This document shows positions 1-8,581 of a stretch of 64,000 bases of DNA, piece after piece. The position numbers and the translations under genes are program-made. Origin of the DNA: Ruminococcus sp. (GTDB lineage Bacteria > Bacillota > Clostridia > Oscillospirales > Acutalibacteraceae); contig SFGA01000005.1 of assembly GCA_004556705.1 (NCBI GenBank), forward strand, positions 74,998 through 138,997, given 5' to 3'. The notes beneath the pieces are model-generated. The model was not told the origin of the DNA. It saw only the letters and a program-made list of their open reading frames with translations, and searched no databases. Position 1 is the stretch's first letter; each line of letters opens with the position of its first letter.

Positions 1-2
1 GC

Positions 3-674
3 TCGTTTACAAACGGTATGGTTTCCTCTATTGCAAGACCTATAAACAGCAGCATAGGCTATGAAATGGAGTGCATACAGCACACGGCGGCAATTAACCC
101 CGGTAACTCAGGCGGTGCTCTTGTAAACTCAAAGGGACAGCTTGTAGGCATTAACTCTTCAAAAATTTCAAGCACCGATTATGAGGGTATGGGCTTCTCC
201 GTACCGAGTTCAACCTTTGTTGCCGTTTACAACGATATTATCGAACACGGATATGTTACCGACAGAGCTAAGCTCGGTATAACCTATACGCCTGCACAGG
301 CAAGTCAGACATACAGTATGCTTGTCGGCGTTAAGGGACTTCCCGCAGGCACACTTGTCATTAAGAGCATTACAACGGACAGTCCGCTTGTAAACACGCA
401 GGTTGCACCCGGCGACCTTATCACAAAGGTTAACGGTGAAAACCTTGACACAACGGATAAGCTGCCTGATTTGATTGAAAATTCAAAGGTAGGCGATAAG
501 CTCACACTTACGATTTGCCACGTTGATAACAATTATCAGATTACTGAGTTTGAGGTTACCGTCGCACTCGTTGAGGATAAGGGCAACAACACAACCGTTG
601 CAGAGGAATCATCAACACAGTCCTACAACCCGTTCGGATACTTCTATAATCAGGGTCAGAGCGAACAGTATTGA
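3..674 (+). CDS. HtrA/DegP-family trypsin-like serine protease, 3' part
   Basis: The reading frame is already open at the left edge, so the N-terminal part (membrane anchor, catalytic His and Asp) lies outside the window. The visible part carries the catalytic serine in the motif NPGNSGGAL, near residue 31 counting from the ATG at position 18. It is followed by a substrate-loop strand and one PDZ domain (roughly residues 85-185). A low-complexity tail ends in NQGQSEQY. Known family role: membrane-anchored, extracytoplasmic quality-control protease for misfolded exported proteins. The call rests on the GNSGG motif plus the PDZ order, which is diagnostic. The tail is longer than the PDZ needs and its function is unknown. 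A hairpin terminator follows directly. Confidence 0.93.
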   Translation, partial: SFTNGMVSSIARPINSSIGYEMECIQHTAAINPGNSGGALVNSKGQLVGINSSKISSTDYEGMGFSVPSSTFVAVYNDIIEHGYVTDRAKLGITYTPAQASQTYSMLVGVKGLPAGTLVIKSITTDSPLVNTQVAPGDLITKVNGENLDTTDKLPDLIENSKVGDKLTLTICHVDNNYQITEFEVTVALVEDKGNNTTVAEESSTQSYNPFGYFYNQGQSEQY

Positions 675-691
675 TAAGCTGTAAATAAATT

Positions 692-731
692 AAGCGGAGA
701 GATTTGAGCTTTCGGATTTCTCCGCTTTTTG
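692..731 (+). terminator. Rho-independent terminator of the htrA-like gene
   Basis: A 9-bp stem (AAGCGGAGA with TCTCCGCTT) is followed by a T run, 18 bases after the protease stop codon. Confidence 0.8.
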
Positions 732-760
732 TTGTCATAAAACAGAAAATAGTATATAAT
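732..760 (+). promoter_or_regulatory. Sigma-A promoter of the flavin reductase gene
   Basis: TTGTCA at 732-737, a 17-base spacer, and TATAAT at 755-760, about 30 bases ahead of the start codon. Confidence 0.7.
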
Positions 761-790
761 AATTAAGTAAACAATTAAGGAGGCTTTTTT

Positions 791-1291
791 ATGCTTAAAG
801 AAATAAATATCAGAGATTTGAAAAAATCTCCCGTCGAAATGATAGCTGACGATTGGGCATTGCTCACAGCAGGCGATATAAACGACTGGAACACTATGAC
901 GGTCAGCTGGGGACTTGTTGGCGAGCTTTGGGGAAAAGACGTTGTAGCGTGCTTTGTACGCCCTCAGAGGCACACCTTCGGATATATGGAGAGGAATGAT
1001 ACATTTACGCTCTCATTCTTTGACGGCGAATATAAAAAGGAATTGGGCATCTGCGGTTCAAAGTCGGGTAGGGATGTAGATAAGTCAAAGGAAACTGGCT
1101 TCGTTCCGATTGATGTTGACAATGCGGTTTCGTTTGAACAGGCGAATGTTATTATGGTTCTCAAGAAAATTGCCGCTTGCGATATGACTCCCGACAGTTT
1201 TATTGACGAAAGCATTATGGATAATTACGCTAATGGCGATTTCCACAAAATTTACATCGGAAAAGTCGAAAAAGTGTACATTAAAGAATAA
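791..1291 (+). CDS. Flavin reductase-like FMN-binding protein
   Basis: A 166-residue soluble protein matching the flavin reductase-like (split beta-barrel, FMN-binding) family. The N-terminal half has the typical order: WALLTAGD.NDWNTMTVSWG (substrate and FMN loop), then ACFVRPQRHTF and DTFTLSFF. Anaerobe members bind FMN and act as ferric, flavin or small-molecule reductases, but the substrate cannot be read from sequence. A good AAGGAGG-like site lies just before the ATG. The gene has its own promoter and appears monocistronic. The length is normal for the short members of the family. Confidence 0.82.
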   Translation: MLKEINIRDLKKSPVEMIADDWALLTAGDINDWNTMTVSWGLVGELWGKDVVACFVRPQRHTFGYMERNDTFTLSFFDGEYKKELGICGSKSGRDVDKSKETGFVPIDVDNAVSFEQANVIMVLKKIAACDMTPDSFIDESIMDNYANGDFHKIYIGKVEKVYIKE

Positions 1292-1325
1292 TTCATAAAA
1301 AAATAAAAAAATATTAAAAAAACAC

Positions 1326-1354
1326 TTGATTTCTGAAAATGCTTGTGGTATACT
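1326..1354 (+). promoter_or_regulatory. Extended -10 promoter ahead of the 5S rRNA gene
   Basis: TTGATT (1326-1331), exactly 17 bases, then TATACT (1349-1354), preceded by TG one base upstream (extended -10). It points at the 5S gene, so this 5S copy seems to be transcribed by itself and not from an rRNA operon. Confidence 0.75.
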
Positions 1355-1400
1355 CTGTCTTGCACTTGAGAGATGAGTTACAAAACAGAGTTTCTCACAA

Positions 1401-1514
<114 letters not shown>

Positions 1515-1517
<3 letters not shown>

Positions 1518-1534
1518 AGGGGGGCTATTTTTTT
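1515..1534 (+). terminator. Terminator of the 5S gene
   Basis: A short stem, AATAG with CTATT around a G-rich loop, is followed by a run of Ts. It overlaps the predicted 3' end of the 5S RNA. Confidence 0.6.
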
Positions 1535-1560
1535 GTCCTTTTTTACAAGTGTAAAAGATA

Positions 1561-1590
1561 AGGCACTCTTTCGTTTTTGAAAGAGTGCCT
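1561..1590. terminator. Bidirectional terminator between the 5S gene and the ABC permease
   Basis: A perfect 12-bp stem (AGGCACTCTTTC with GAAAGAGTGCCT) has T-rich tails on both strands. It sits 19 bases beyond the stop codon of the minus-strand permease. Confidence 0.85.
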
Positions 1591-1608
1591 TTTTCCGTTT
1601 ATTGAGTT

Positions 1609-4065
1609 TTATACGAATACTGCAATGTTGCCCTCGGGAACATAAAGAGAAGTAATTGTATTGTCATCATAAACAATCATAATGTATCTTCCCTTGATTT
1701 CGGTACCGTGGTCAGGTTCATAGTAGGGGACAGCCTTTGAAACGATTTCCTTAGCCTTGTCGCCCGATACCGTTTTGAGCGTAAGACCTGGATTTATATA
1801 TGCGTTTTTAACAAAGTCCATATAGCTTATTGTATCCGGCGAGCCCTCTTTAACCTCACCGTAATTGTTAATATTCAAAGCCTGTGAAAAATCAAATGCT
1901 TCATATCTGTTATCAAGCTTGGAGCCGTCAGCGTAGTGGCTGAGAACTCTGCTTACGGAATAGCTCGTATCGGTATAATAAACCTCCTTAATATTGCCTG
2001 TGTAAGCAAGAGGGGTTAAACCGTTATCATTGAGGAACTTAATCGTATTTGTCATATTGGGGTAGATATAGAACGAATAAACCGCACTTCCCTTAACGCA
2101 TTTATCCTCTCTTTGCTGCGTTGCTTCGAGGTCAGAATAATGTGTGCCCTCTTCATAATAATATCCGTATTTGTTGGTGAGCTTTGTATTTACATTTTTA
2201 GCTTGTTCAATATCCAAAGAAATTGCGCCGACGGGTATGCGAGTATTGGTATATGCGTCATCATAAGACATTGCAATATAATCCTTGTAAATTGCTTCCT
2301 TTAAGCCGTCAACATCTTCTATGAGGTCAAGGTTTGCTGTTGCGCTGTTTGTATAGTAATTGTCAACGAGATATGACGGGCCTACATAATACCACTCTGC
2401 ATTTTGCTGTAAAAAATGTTCGGATTTGTCATAAGAAACCATCGTTTGATATCCGTTTTCATCGATGTAGGAATCATCCTCTGAGGTTGCTTTGCGTTCA
2501 ACAAGAACCTGCTTTAAGAAATCCTTAAAGAACTGTGTGTCATATACTGTTCTTCTGTATTTGTTATAAATATCAGAGGTATATACTGCATATATTCTGT
2601 TGATTTCCGTACCGTCCTTGAGAACGATCTTAAATCCGATTTTTCCCTCAAGCTCGGCGCCCTTGTAGTGCTTGTCGGCCTTAACCATATCAAACATTGC
2701 ATAAGCGGTTTTAATATCCTCTGCATTTTCAGAAAGGAATTTTGAACTGATAGCGGTGTTTTGGAGCTTTGTACCTCTGTTATCTTTAATATCCATTGAA
2801 ACTGATTTAATCTGTGAAATATCGGGGAGTTTATTGTAAGCGCCGAAACAGCTTGTTCCGTAGTAAACAAATGCGAAAATCGTTACCGCAAAGGCGAGTG
2901 CGTAAACCGGAAGCGTCTTTAATGTTGCCTTGAAGTTTCTTCTGAGTATCAGCTCTGCAATGAAGAACGCAAGAACAGTACCGCCGAATACTATAAGCAA
3001 GATTAAAGTAAGATTTTGATGAAGGGGAGATCTGGGATTATCGGCATATGCATAATTTAATGCCGATGCAAGAACATTGAGAACAATTGTATATACCAAA
3101 AGTCCGTTTGCTGCGCTTGCTAAATAGAACTTGCCGAAGGAGTTGGAGTTTTCGCTCTTTCTCTTGTTCATGAAGACTGTTCCGACAGCGATAAGGATAA
3201 TGCTTATTGCAAGCCATATAAGAATCGGGGCAAGCACTTCCATATCAATACATTGAAAAGCCTTGAAGGTGGATTTCTTAGTAAGCTGACCTAAGAGGAC
3301 GAATGTCTTTTCAGGAGTGAACTCGGTTGATTTACCGTTAAGTTTTTCGGTATCTACCGCAAAAGTCCAAATGTTGAAAAGATTTCCGCCGGTGCGTCTT
3401 GCTATATCGGCACCTGCATTGTAGACGTAGCCTCTTACGATAGTTGACAAAATGTCAATCGTTCCCGAAATGAAGGTCGGAAGCGCAGATAAACCGATAG
3501 TTGTAATAACTGCTTCAACTGTGCAGCCTGAAAATGTCATTACTGCCGAAGCGAGAGCAAAGCCTGCAAGACCGCTGACCAATTCCATTAAGAACATATA
3601 ACAGAACAGGCTTGTAAGAGCAGAGCTTGCACCGAAGCTTACAAGGTTAATGATAAAGGTTAAAAATGTGGGAATAAATGTTGCGACAAAGAGCGAAAGA
3701 ACCGCCGCAAAAAGTCTGTTGATATAAAGCTTTGAGCGTGTCATACCGAAGCTCAAATATACATTTACCGACTTCTTTTTAAGCAGGAATTGGAACAGAG
3801 TAAATGCCATAAGCATTCCGCAAAGAACCATTCCGATTTGAATAAAGCTTGGAAATATACTATTTGAGTTAAGGAAATAGAAGAGTACATTTTTTTGCAT
3901 TTTTTCAATCTTAAACGACTCTGAAAATACATAAGAAAGTACGGGTTGAACATGGAACATTACAAGAGCTAAAAACGCAATCACCGAATATGGGAGAATG
4001 CTTATAAAGCTTCTCTTCAAGTCGTTAGCGTCAACTCTGTCATTCGAATATCTTGGTGATATCAT
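1609..4065 (-). CDS. ABC transporter permease with large extracytoplasmic domain
   Basis: An 818-residue protein, permease partner of the ATPase encoded immediately upstream, whose 3' end it overlaps. The chosen start is the ATG at 4065 because GGAGG lies nine bases ahead of it; an in-frame ATG further up at 4086 has no such site. Order: about six membrane segments in the first 300 residues, more near residues 310-410 (including an EL-rich cytoplasmic turn), then a large hydrophilic extracytoplasmic region (about 420 to the end) rich in Tyr, Lys and Asp. The layout resembles clostridial ABC-2-like permeases with a C-terminal DUF6449-type domain; that family name is from memory and uncertain. 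The substrate is unknown. The linked YtrA-type regulator suggests cell-envelope stress or antimicrobial response (inference). Confidence 0.8.
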   Translation of the reverse strand: MISPRYSNDRVDANDLKRSFISILPYSVIAFLALVMFHVQPVLSYVFSESFKIEKMQKNVLFYFLNSNSIFPSFIQIGMVLCGMLMAFTLFQFLLKKKSVNVYLSFGMTRSKLYINRLFAAVLSLFVATFIPTFLTFIINLVSFGASSALTSLFCYMFLMELVSGLAGFALASAVMTFSGCTVEAVITTIGLSALPTFISGTIDILSTIVRGYVYNAGADIARRTGGNLFNIWTFAVDTEKLNGKSTEFTPEKTFVLLGQLTKKSTFKAFQCIDMEVLAPILIWLAISIILIAVGTVFMNKRKSENSNSFGKFYLASAANGLLVYTIVLNVLASALNYAYADNPRSPLHQNLTLILLIVFGGTVLAFFIAELILRRNFKATLKTLPVYALAFAVTIFAFVYYGTSCFGAYNKLPDISQIKSVSMDIKDNRGTKLQNTAISSKFLSENAEDIKTAYAMFDMVKADKHYKGAELEGKIGFKIVLKDGTEINRIYAVYTSDIYNKYRRTVYDTQFFKDFLKQVLVERKATSEDDSYIDENGYQTMVSYDKSEHFLQQNAEWYYVGPSYLVDNYYTNSATANLDLIEDVDGLKEAIYKDYIAMSYDDAYTNTRIPVGAISLDIEQAKNVNTKLTNKYGYYYEEGTHYSDLEATQQREDKCVKGSAVYSFYIYPNMTNTIKFLNDNGLTPLAYTGNIKEVYYTDTSYSVSRVLSHYADGSKLDNRYEAFDFSQALNINNYGEVKEGSPDTISYMDFVKNAYINPGLTLKTVSGDKAKEIVSKAVPYYEPDHGTEIKGRYIMIVYDDNTITSLYVPEGNIAVFV

Positions 4066-4939
4066 ATTTCTTGTCCTCCATTTCATTTAAGAATACTTCT
4101 TCCATAGTGAGCTTATATTCGTCGATGGCAATCGGATTGAGTGCCTTGAGCTTCTCTGCCTGCTCTTTTGCGTTGCCCTCGAAAATAATTGTTGCTATCT
4201 TTGAATCAATGTCAAGCGACATGTATTTCAAGTCTGCAAAATCCGCTTCTTTAATATCTCTGTCAAAGATAAGTCTGAACTTGCAGTAGTTCTGTGAAAT
4301 ATCGTCAACACAGCAGTCCATTGTTAGCTTTTTGCCGTTGATAAGACCGACATGGTCGCAAAGGTTTGAAAGCTCTGTAAGGTTGTGCGAGGAAATGATA
4401 ATCGAAGCCTCGCTCTGTGCGATATATTCAAGGAAGAGCTTTTTGGAAATCTCTTTTTTCTGCGGGTCAAGTCCGTCAAAGGTTTCGTCAAGCAAAAGAT
4501 ATTTCGGATTTGACGCAAGACCTAAAATAATTTCCGTCTGTCTTTGCATACCCTTTGAAAATCCTCTGATTTTCTTTTTCTTATCAAGACCGAAAACCTC
4601 TATAAGATTTTCAAATGTTTTCATATGGAAATTCGGGTAATAGTCCGCATAGAACTTTGCCATTGAAAGCGGAGTTGAATTAAGCGGGAAGTAGAGGTCG
4701 TCGGGGATATAGAAAAGATCCTTCCTGTTGTCGTCATTATCGAAGGAACGCTGACCGTCAAGCAAAACCTCGCCTCCGTCGGCTCTGTATATGCCTGCAA
4801 TGGTTTTGAGCAAGGTCGTTTTACCTGCGCCGTTGTAGCCTATAAGACCGTAAATAGAGGTCGGCTCAACATTAAAGCTAATGTCCTCGATAGCAACAAA
4901 ATTGTCAAACTTTTTAGTAACATTTTTGATTTCTATCAT
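4040..4939 (-). CDS. ABC transporter ATP-binding protein
   Basis: A 299-residue ATPase with Walker A GYNGAGKTT at residues 34-42, signature FSKGMQRQ, Walker B LLLDETFDGLDP, and the switch histidine in IIISSHNL. A C-terminal extension after about residue 215 is typical of YtrB/EcsA-like ATPases that pair with exporters. Its start follows a GGAGAT site and lies only 3 bases after the GntR stop codon. Its 3' end overlaps the permease start, so the three genes are translationally linked. It supplies the energy for the partner permease at the cytoplasmic membrane; the cargo is unknown. Confidence 0.93.
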   Translation of the reverse strand: MIEIKNVTKKFDNFVAIEDISFNVEPTSIYGLIGYNGAGKTTLLKTIAGIYRADGGEVLLDGQRSFDNDDNRKDLFYIPDDLYFPLNSTPLSMAKFYADYYPNFHMKTFENLIEVFGLDKKKKIRGFSKGMQRQTEIILGLASNPKYLLLDETFDGLDPQKKEISKKLFLEYIAQSEASIIISSHNLTELSNLCDHVGLINGKKLTMDCCVDDISQNYCKFRLIFDRDIKEADFADLKYMSLDIDSKIATIIFEGNAKEQAEKLKALNPIAIDEYKLTMEEVFLNEMEDKKYDITKIFE

Positions 4940-4942
4940 TGT

Positions 4943-5311
4943 TTAATCATCTCCTGTATAAATATTTTCGATCAATTTCAGAATATCGGATTTTTGAGCG
5001 CCTAAAACCTTGGCATTTGTAATTGCCGTTTCAACCGTCTCAAGAGAAGAAGTAAGAAATGCGTCGGAATTCGGTTTGTCCGCTATGAAAACTCCTTTTC
5101 CTGCAACAGAATATAGAATTCCTTGATCTTCAAGCTCGGACAATGCTCTCTTAACCGTATTGATGTTGATTGACAGCTCTGACGACAGCTGCCGTAACGA
5201 TTGAAGCTGATCACCGCTTTTGAGCTCGCCGCAATTTATGAGCTTTATTATCTGTTCCTTTATCTGCTCATAAATCGGAGTTCGTGAACGGTAATCAATG
5301 AAAACACGCAA
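4943..5311 (-). CDS. GntR-family regulator, YtrA-like
   Basis: A 122-residue repressor-type protein. An N-terminal winged helix-turn-helix (residues about 10-75: IYEQIKEQIIKLINCGELKSGD through INTVKRALSELEDQGILYSVAGKGVF) is followed by a short tail of about 45 residues and not a full ligand-binding domain. That short tail is the hallmark of the YtrA subgroup, whose genes usually sit at the head of ABC transporter operons. It is the first gene of the operon with the ATPase and permease. A 13-base inverted repeat overlaps the expected transcription start, so negative autoregulation is likely. Confidence 0.92.
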   Translation of the reverse strand: MRVFIDYRSRTPIYEQIKEQIIKLINCGELKSGDQLQSLRQLSSELSININTVKRALSELEDQGILYSVAGKGVFIADKPNSDAFLTSSLETVETAITNAKVLGAQKSDILKLIENIYTGDD

Positions 5312-5330
5312 ATCATCACCTCCACAATTA

Positions 5331-5362
5331 CTGTATTAACTGTGCTATTACAATTAGTACAG
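5331..5362. promoter_or_regulatory. Operator of the GntR/ABC operon
   Basis: An inverted repeat with 13-base arms, CTGTATTAACTGT and ACAATTAGTACAG, separated by 6 bases. Eleven of 13 positions match. It lies just downstream of the -10 box, covering the expected +1, a position suited to repression by the GntR protein. Confidence 0.75.
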
Positions 5363-5366
5363 TTAC

Positions 5367-5395
5367 ATAATAGTTTATAAACGCTTTTTTGTCAA
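5367..5395 (-). promoter_or_regulatory. Sigma-A promoter of the GntR/ABC operon
   Basis: On the minus strand: TTGACA (5390-5395), 17 bases, TATTAT (5367-5372). It is followed directly by the inverted-repeat operator. Confidence 0.85.
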
Positions 5396-5454
5396 GATGT
5401 TTTTTATAAAATTTAAAATATGTTTTTGTGATTATCTTACCAAAATATAAAAAA

Positions 5455-5485
5455 GCACAGACGCTTCTTTTTGAAGTATCTGTGC
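5455..5485 (-). terminator. Terminator of the helicase-loader operon
   Basis: Stem GCACAGA with TCTGTGC, extended by a second block (CTTC/GAAG) around an A-rich loop. On the minus strand it runs into TTTTTTA, 7 bases after the stop codon. Confidence 0.8.
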
Positions 5486-5492
5486 CGTTATG

Positions 5493-6452
5493 TTATTTCT
5501 TTAATTGTCTTACATCATTTCCGACAAACTGTATCATTTGATAAGAGCCGATAATTCGTGAGGTTACTCTCGAGGTGTAACGCTTTTCCAATTCTTCAAT
5601 CGGAACGTTTGAGTTGATTATCGTCGGAAGCTCCTTTGCCATTCTTGTATTGATTATATTGTAAAGCTCTGCGACGGTAAACTGCGTTGAAAACTCTGCG
5701 CCGAGGTCGTCTAAAATGAGCAAGTCGCAGCATAAAAGCTTTTCCTCGGTTGTGCCGTCGGAGTCTTCGCTTCTGCCGAAACGCTCTCTTTCAAGCATTG
5801 TAAATAAGTTTTGAGCCGAGCCGTAAACAACACCGTAGCCGTTTTTTATAACCGTGCCTGCAATCGCAAGTGAAAGATGCGTTTTGCCTAAGCCTGTTTC
5901 ACCGTAAAGGAAGAGGCTGGGGGAGTCGGTGTCGAAATCGTTGGCGTACTCCTCGCAAAATTTTAATATATCGGCTGCTTTTTTCTTTGCCGACATAGTT
6001 TTTTGTATTGACGGGTCAAAATCCTCAAATTTTGAAATTTTAAGCGGACAAGCCTGCGCAAGCTCGTCGAAAGCACTCTTTTTGAGCAGCTTTTCAAGAC
6101 ATTCGCACATTTTACCGTCGTGATAGCCCGTATCATTGCACTTTTTACAGGCGTAATTGGGTTTCAGATAATTTTCATCTACTCCGCAAGCCTCAAGCAA
6201 TGCCTTTCTTGCCTTTTGGAAGCCGAGATTTTTTTCTTTAAGCTCGTTTACAACCTTTTTGGGGTCGGGGCAGTTACTGATTGCCTTAAAAAGCCCGAGA
6301 GTCGTATCAGCCATTTCACGCTCGATTTCAGCAAGTTCGGGATGCTCGGTTTTGAAATTTATCGCTCTTTCCTCTGCCTTTGCTTCGGCGTTTCTTCTGC
6401 GTGAGTTTATAACGCTCAAAGCGTCGGAAATTGCTTTGTTGGAGTATTTCAT
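5493..6452 (-). CDS. DnaI/DnaC-like replicative helicase loader
   Basis: A 319-residue AAA+ ATPase. The N-terminal helical part (1-90) leads into a zinc-binding segment near residue 100, CKKCNDTGYHDGKMCEC, as in Bacillus DnaI. The AAA+ domain has Walker A YGETGLGKTH (about residue 185), Walker B LLILDDLG, and the sensor region TIINSNVP. Known role: loads the replicative DnaB/DnaC helicase at the origin and at restart sites. Its ATG overlaps the stop of the upstream dnaD-like gene by 4 bases (ATGA). A DnaD-type protein with a DnaI-type loader is the Firmicute primosome pair. The IstB transposition-helper family shares the ATPase fold but lacks the zinc segment and would sit beside a transposase; none is here. 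Confidence 0.9.
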   Translation of the reverse strand: MKYSNKAISDALSVINSRRRNAEAKAEERAINFKTEHPELAEIEREMADTTLGLFKAISNCPDPKKVVNELKEKNLGFQKARKALLEACGVDENYLKPNYACKKCNDTGYHDGKMCECLEKLLKKSAFDELAQACPLKISKFEDFDPSIQKTMSAKKKAADILKFCEEYANDFDTDSPSLFLYGETGLGKTHLSLAIAGTVIKNGYGVVYGSAQNLFTMLERERFGRSEDSDGTTEEKLLCCDLLILDDLGAEFSTQFTVAELYNIINTRMAKELPTIINSNVPIEELEKRYTSRVTSRIIGSYQMIQFVGNDVRQLKK

Positions 6453-7474
6453 TTTACATCCCTCTTTTTCTTCTTATATACAAGCTCGCCATTTGTAGCC
6501 TGCTCAACTGCCTTGTTAATGTCGTACGAACGCTCGGAGGTGCCTTGCTTTTGCTTCTTATACGCTTCCTTTGCGTTTTCAACGTCCTCGGGCGTTTTGT
6601 AGCCGCTGTCGTGCCAATTTTCAAGAATTTTATTTGTGTAGCTAAAGCTGATTTTTCCCTTGCGGTCAAGAGTTTCATTGTAAGCCAATACCATCATTTC
6701 AACCGAAAAGCCCATATCGTTCCAGCTCATAAAGTAATCTGTCTGTGACGGTGTAGGCTTAGGTGCGGAAAAGCCTGTGAATTGACAAAACTCATTGTAA
6801 ATGACGATAACCTTATTGCTGTCGTCAACAAATTTGTTAGCCTTTTCAAGTGTGTCTATGTTTTTGTCATAAAACTTCTTTGCCATTGAGAGCATATACG
6901 TTGTTGCGTTTTTGCCCGTGCTTATACAATATTGTATAAGAGTAAGTATAACGTCAATGCCGAGTCCGTAATCGTCATACATCTGAATAATAGCGGACTG
7001 ATTGTTATATCCCAAAGATTTGCCGAACATAATCTGCGCTTGATTGAGAAGCCCTGCAATGTTTTCATCTTCCGCAATTCTCTTGACAACCTGCTCATAG
7101 GTTGGGCGGACAAGTTTGATTTCGGGTGCAGGCGCTTTTTCAGCCTTTTTGTTTTCTTCCTTTTCGAGCTTATTCTCAGCCTCTTTCGATTTAAGATGCG
7201 AGTCGCTGACGGTGGGAGAGGGGGCAGCGGCACTTTCGCCGTTTTTTATGAGTATTCCCTCGTTTACCCAATATTCAATAGCTTCGTTTGTGTCTGCAAC
7301 CGAAGAGCCTATTGCCTTTGCGATTTCCTCCACAGAAAAATTACCGCCTTGGTTGTTAAGTATCCAAAGCAGTGATTTCAAGGCGCAAAAGCTCGCCATT
7401 TTTATATACTTTTCAACAATTGTCTTCGGAGTTACAAACACCGAACCGTAATATGACGGGTTAAGTGACAGCAT
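6449..7474 (-). CDS. DnaD-domain primosome protein
   Basis: A 341-residue protein. The N-terminal winged-helix part (residues 1-80, including SLLWILNNQGGNFSVEEIAKAIG) is followed by a charged Lys/Glu linker (about 85-115). Two C-terminal DnaD (DDBH2-like) helical domains follow: residues 120-200 with ENIAGLLNQAQIMFGKSLGYN, and 215-300 with ILENWHDSGYKTPEDVE. The YxxxxxxWxxxG-like signature FSYTNKILENWHDSGY is typical of the DnaD ssDNA-binding tail. Known role: replication initiation and restart together with the helicase loader encoded downstream. It is in an operon with nth upstream. Confidence 0.9.
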   Translation of the reverse strand: MLSLNPSYYGSVFVTPKTIVEKYIKMASFCALKSLLWILNNQGGNFSVEEIAKAIGSSVADTNEAIEYWVNEGILIKNGESAAAPSPTVSDSHLKSKEAENKLEKEENKKAEKAPAPEIKLVRPTYEQVVKRIAEDENIAGLLNQAQIMFGKSLGYNNQSAIIQMYDDYGLGIDVILTLIQYCISTGKNATTYMLSMAKKFYDKNIDTLEKANKFVDDSNKVIVIYNEFCQFTGFSAPKPTPSQTDYFMSWNDMGFSVEMMVLAYNETLDRKGKISFSYTNKILENWHDSGYKTPEDVENAKEAYKKQKQGTSERSYDINKAVEQATNGELVYKKKKRDVK

Positions 7475-7493
7475 ATCTTTTTATCCTTATAGC

Positions 7494-8123
7494 TTATATC
7501 TTTTTCTTACAAAAATCCTTTAATGTGCAAATATCGCAATGTGCTTTCCTTGCGGTACATACAGCTCTGCCGTGAAGCACCGTTCTGTGACAAAAATCAT
7601 TGCTCTCGTCGGGAGGCAGAAGCTTTCTCAATTCAAATTCAACCTTTTTCGGATCTTTCGTGTCAACAAGACCTATGCGGTTTGAAATTCTGATTAAATG
7701 TGTATCCGTAACAACGCTTGACGGCGCATGGAAAACGTCGCCCATAATAAGATTGGCAGTTTTTCTTCCGACGCCCGGCAAGGAAGTCAGTTCCTCAATA
7801 GTGGAGGGTACTTCGCCGTTAAAATCGGATTTGATTTTTTTAGCTATACCGACGATATCTCTTGCCTTGTCGTGATAAAATCCGCAGGAACGTATAATCT
7901 TTTCGACGTCCTCAACCTCTGCATTTGCAAGGTCATCAAGCGTTTTATATTTACTGAAAAGCTCGGGAGTAACAAGATTTACTCTTGCATCCGTGCATTG
8001 TGCCGAAAGCCTTGTCGCAATAAGTAATTGTAGTGGGTCTGAATATACAAGCGAGCAAATCGCCTCGGGATATGCCTCTTTTAATGCTTCGACTGATTTA
8101 AGAGTGAGTTGCTTTTTAGTCAT
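7494..8123 (-). CDS. nth: Endonuclease III (DNA glycosylase/AP lyase)
   Basis: A 209-residue base-excision repair enzyme of normal length. The helix-hairpin-helix LTSLPGVGRKTANLI (about residues 107-121) provides the catalytic lysine. The catalytic aspartate lies in VVTDTHLIRISNRIGL. The [4Fe-4S] cluster loop at the C terminus is complete: C-x6-C-x2-C-x5-C within AVCTARKAHCDIC...DFC. It removes oxidised pyrimidines and cleaves abasic sites. Its start codon shares a base with the stop of the upstream HTH regulator (TAATG), and dnaD follows 19 bases downstream, giving a repair/replication operon. Confidence 0.96.
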   Translation of the reverse strand: MTKKQLTLKSVEALKEAYPEAICSLVYSDPLQLLIATRLSAQCTDARVNLVTPELFSKYKTLDDLANAEVEDVEKIIRSCGFYHDKARDIVGIAKKIKSDFNGEVPSTIEELTSLPGVGRKTANLIMGDVFHAPSSVVTDTHLIRISNRIGLVDTKDPKKVEFELRKLLPPDESNDFCHRTVLHGRAVCTARKAHCDICTLKDFCKKKI

Positions 8124-8344
8124 TATTTTCTTTCAAGTGTGTTCGGTAAATCAAGCAAATAATCTGCTGAAACCTGAAAATACATACAAATTGCCTTTAA
8201 GTCCCTCAAGGACGGCTCTGTTGCGCCCGTTTCAAGGAACGAAATCTTTCTCTGTGTCATTCCGAGCACGTTAGCAAGGTCCGTCTGCGTAAGAGGCGGC
8301 AGCTTTGACTGTCGGAGTTCTTTGAATTTTTCATTAAAAGGCAT
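8123..8344 (-). CDS. XRE-family helix-turn-helix regulator
   Basis: A 73-residue protein when started at the ATG at 8344 (MPFNEKFKEL), which has a GGGGAAG site upstream. The frame extends further, but those residues lie in the promoter region. It is essentially a single Cro/CI-type HTH: TQTDLANVLGMTQRKISFLETGATEPSLRDLKAICMYF, then the usual ending FQVSADYLLDLP. It heads the operon with nth, dnaD and the helicase loader. An inverted repeat CACAAA-AA-TTTGTG lies within its own promoter region, so autoregulation is likely. The target set and signal are unknown. Confidence 0.85.
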   Translation of the reverse strand: MPFNEKFKELRQSKLPPLTQTDLANVLGMTQRKISFLETGATEPSLRDLKAICMYFQVSADYLLDLPNTLERK

Positions 8345-8358
8345 AATACTTCCCCACT

Positions 8359-8372
8359 CACAAAAATTTGTG
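8359..8372. promoter_or_regulatory. Probable operator of the XRE regulator
   Basis: Palindrome CACAAAAATTTGTG between the -10 box and the start codon of the XRE gene, with a further half-like site ATCACAAAA at 8381. This placement suits a small HTH autorepressor. Confidence 0.5.
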
Positions 8373-8375
8373 TCT

Positions 8376-8404
8376 ATTTTATCACAAAAAATTCCCTTAA
8401 TCAA
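8376..8404 (-). promoter_or_regulatory. Promoter of the HTH-nth-dnaD-loader operon
   Basis: On the minus strand: TTGATT (8399-8404), 17 bases, TAAAAT (8376-8381). Confidence 0.65.
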
Positions 8405-8519
8405 CACGGAAAAGTTGCTATTGAGTTAAAAAATAACTAAAAAATTTTGTGCACTTTTATTTTTATACTAAATATTGTATAACGTCTTATTAAGGCTGTC
8501 AAAATATACTGTTGACCAC

Positions 8520-8548
8520 TTGTAAAAATATTTTTTATTTGCTATAAT
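8520..8548 (+). promoter_or_regulatory. Promoter of the GDPD-like gene
   Basis: TTGTAA (8520-8525), 17 bases, TATAAT (8543-8548). The start codon lies 33 bases further on. Confidence 0.65.
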
Positions 8549-8581
8549 ATTACAGAATTTTTCTATGCTTTAAGGTGATAA

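Noticed and set aside
5493..6452. IstB transposition helper
   Set aside because: The zinc-binding segment and the adjacent dnaD gene identify a DnaI-like helicase loader; no transposase is beside it.
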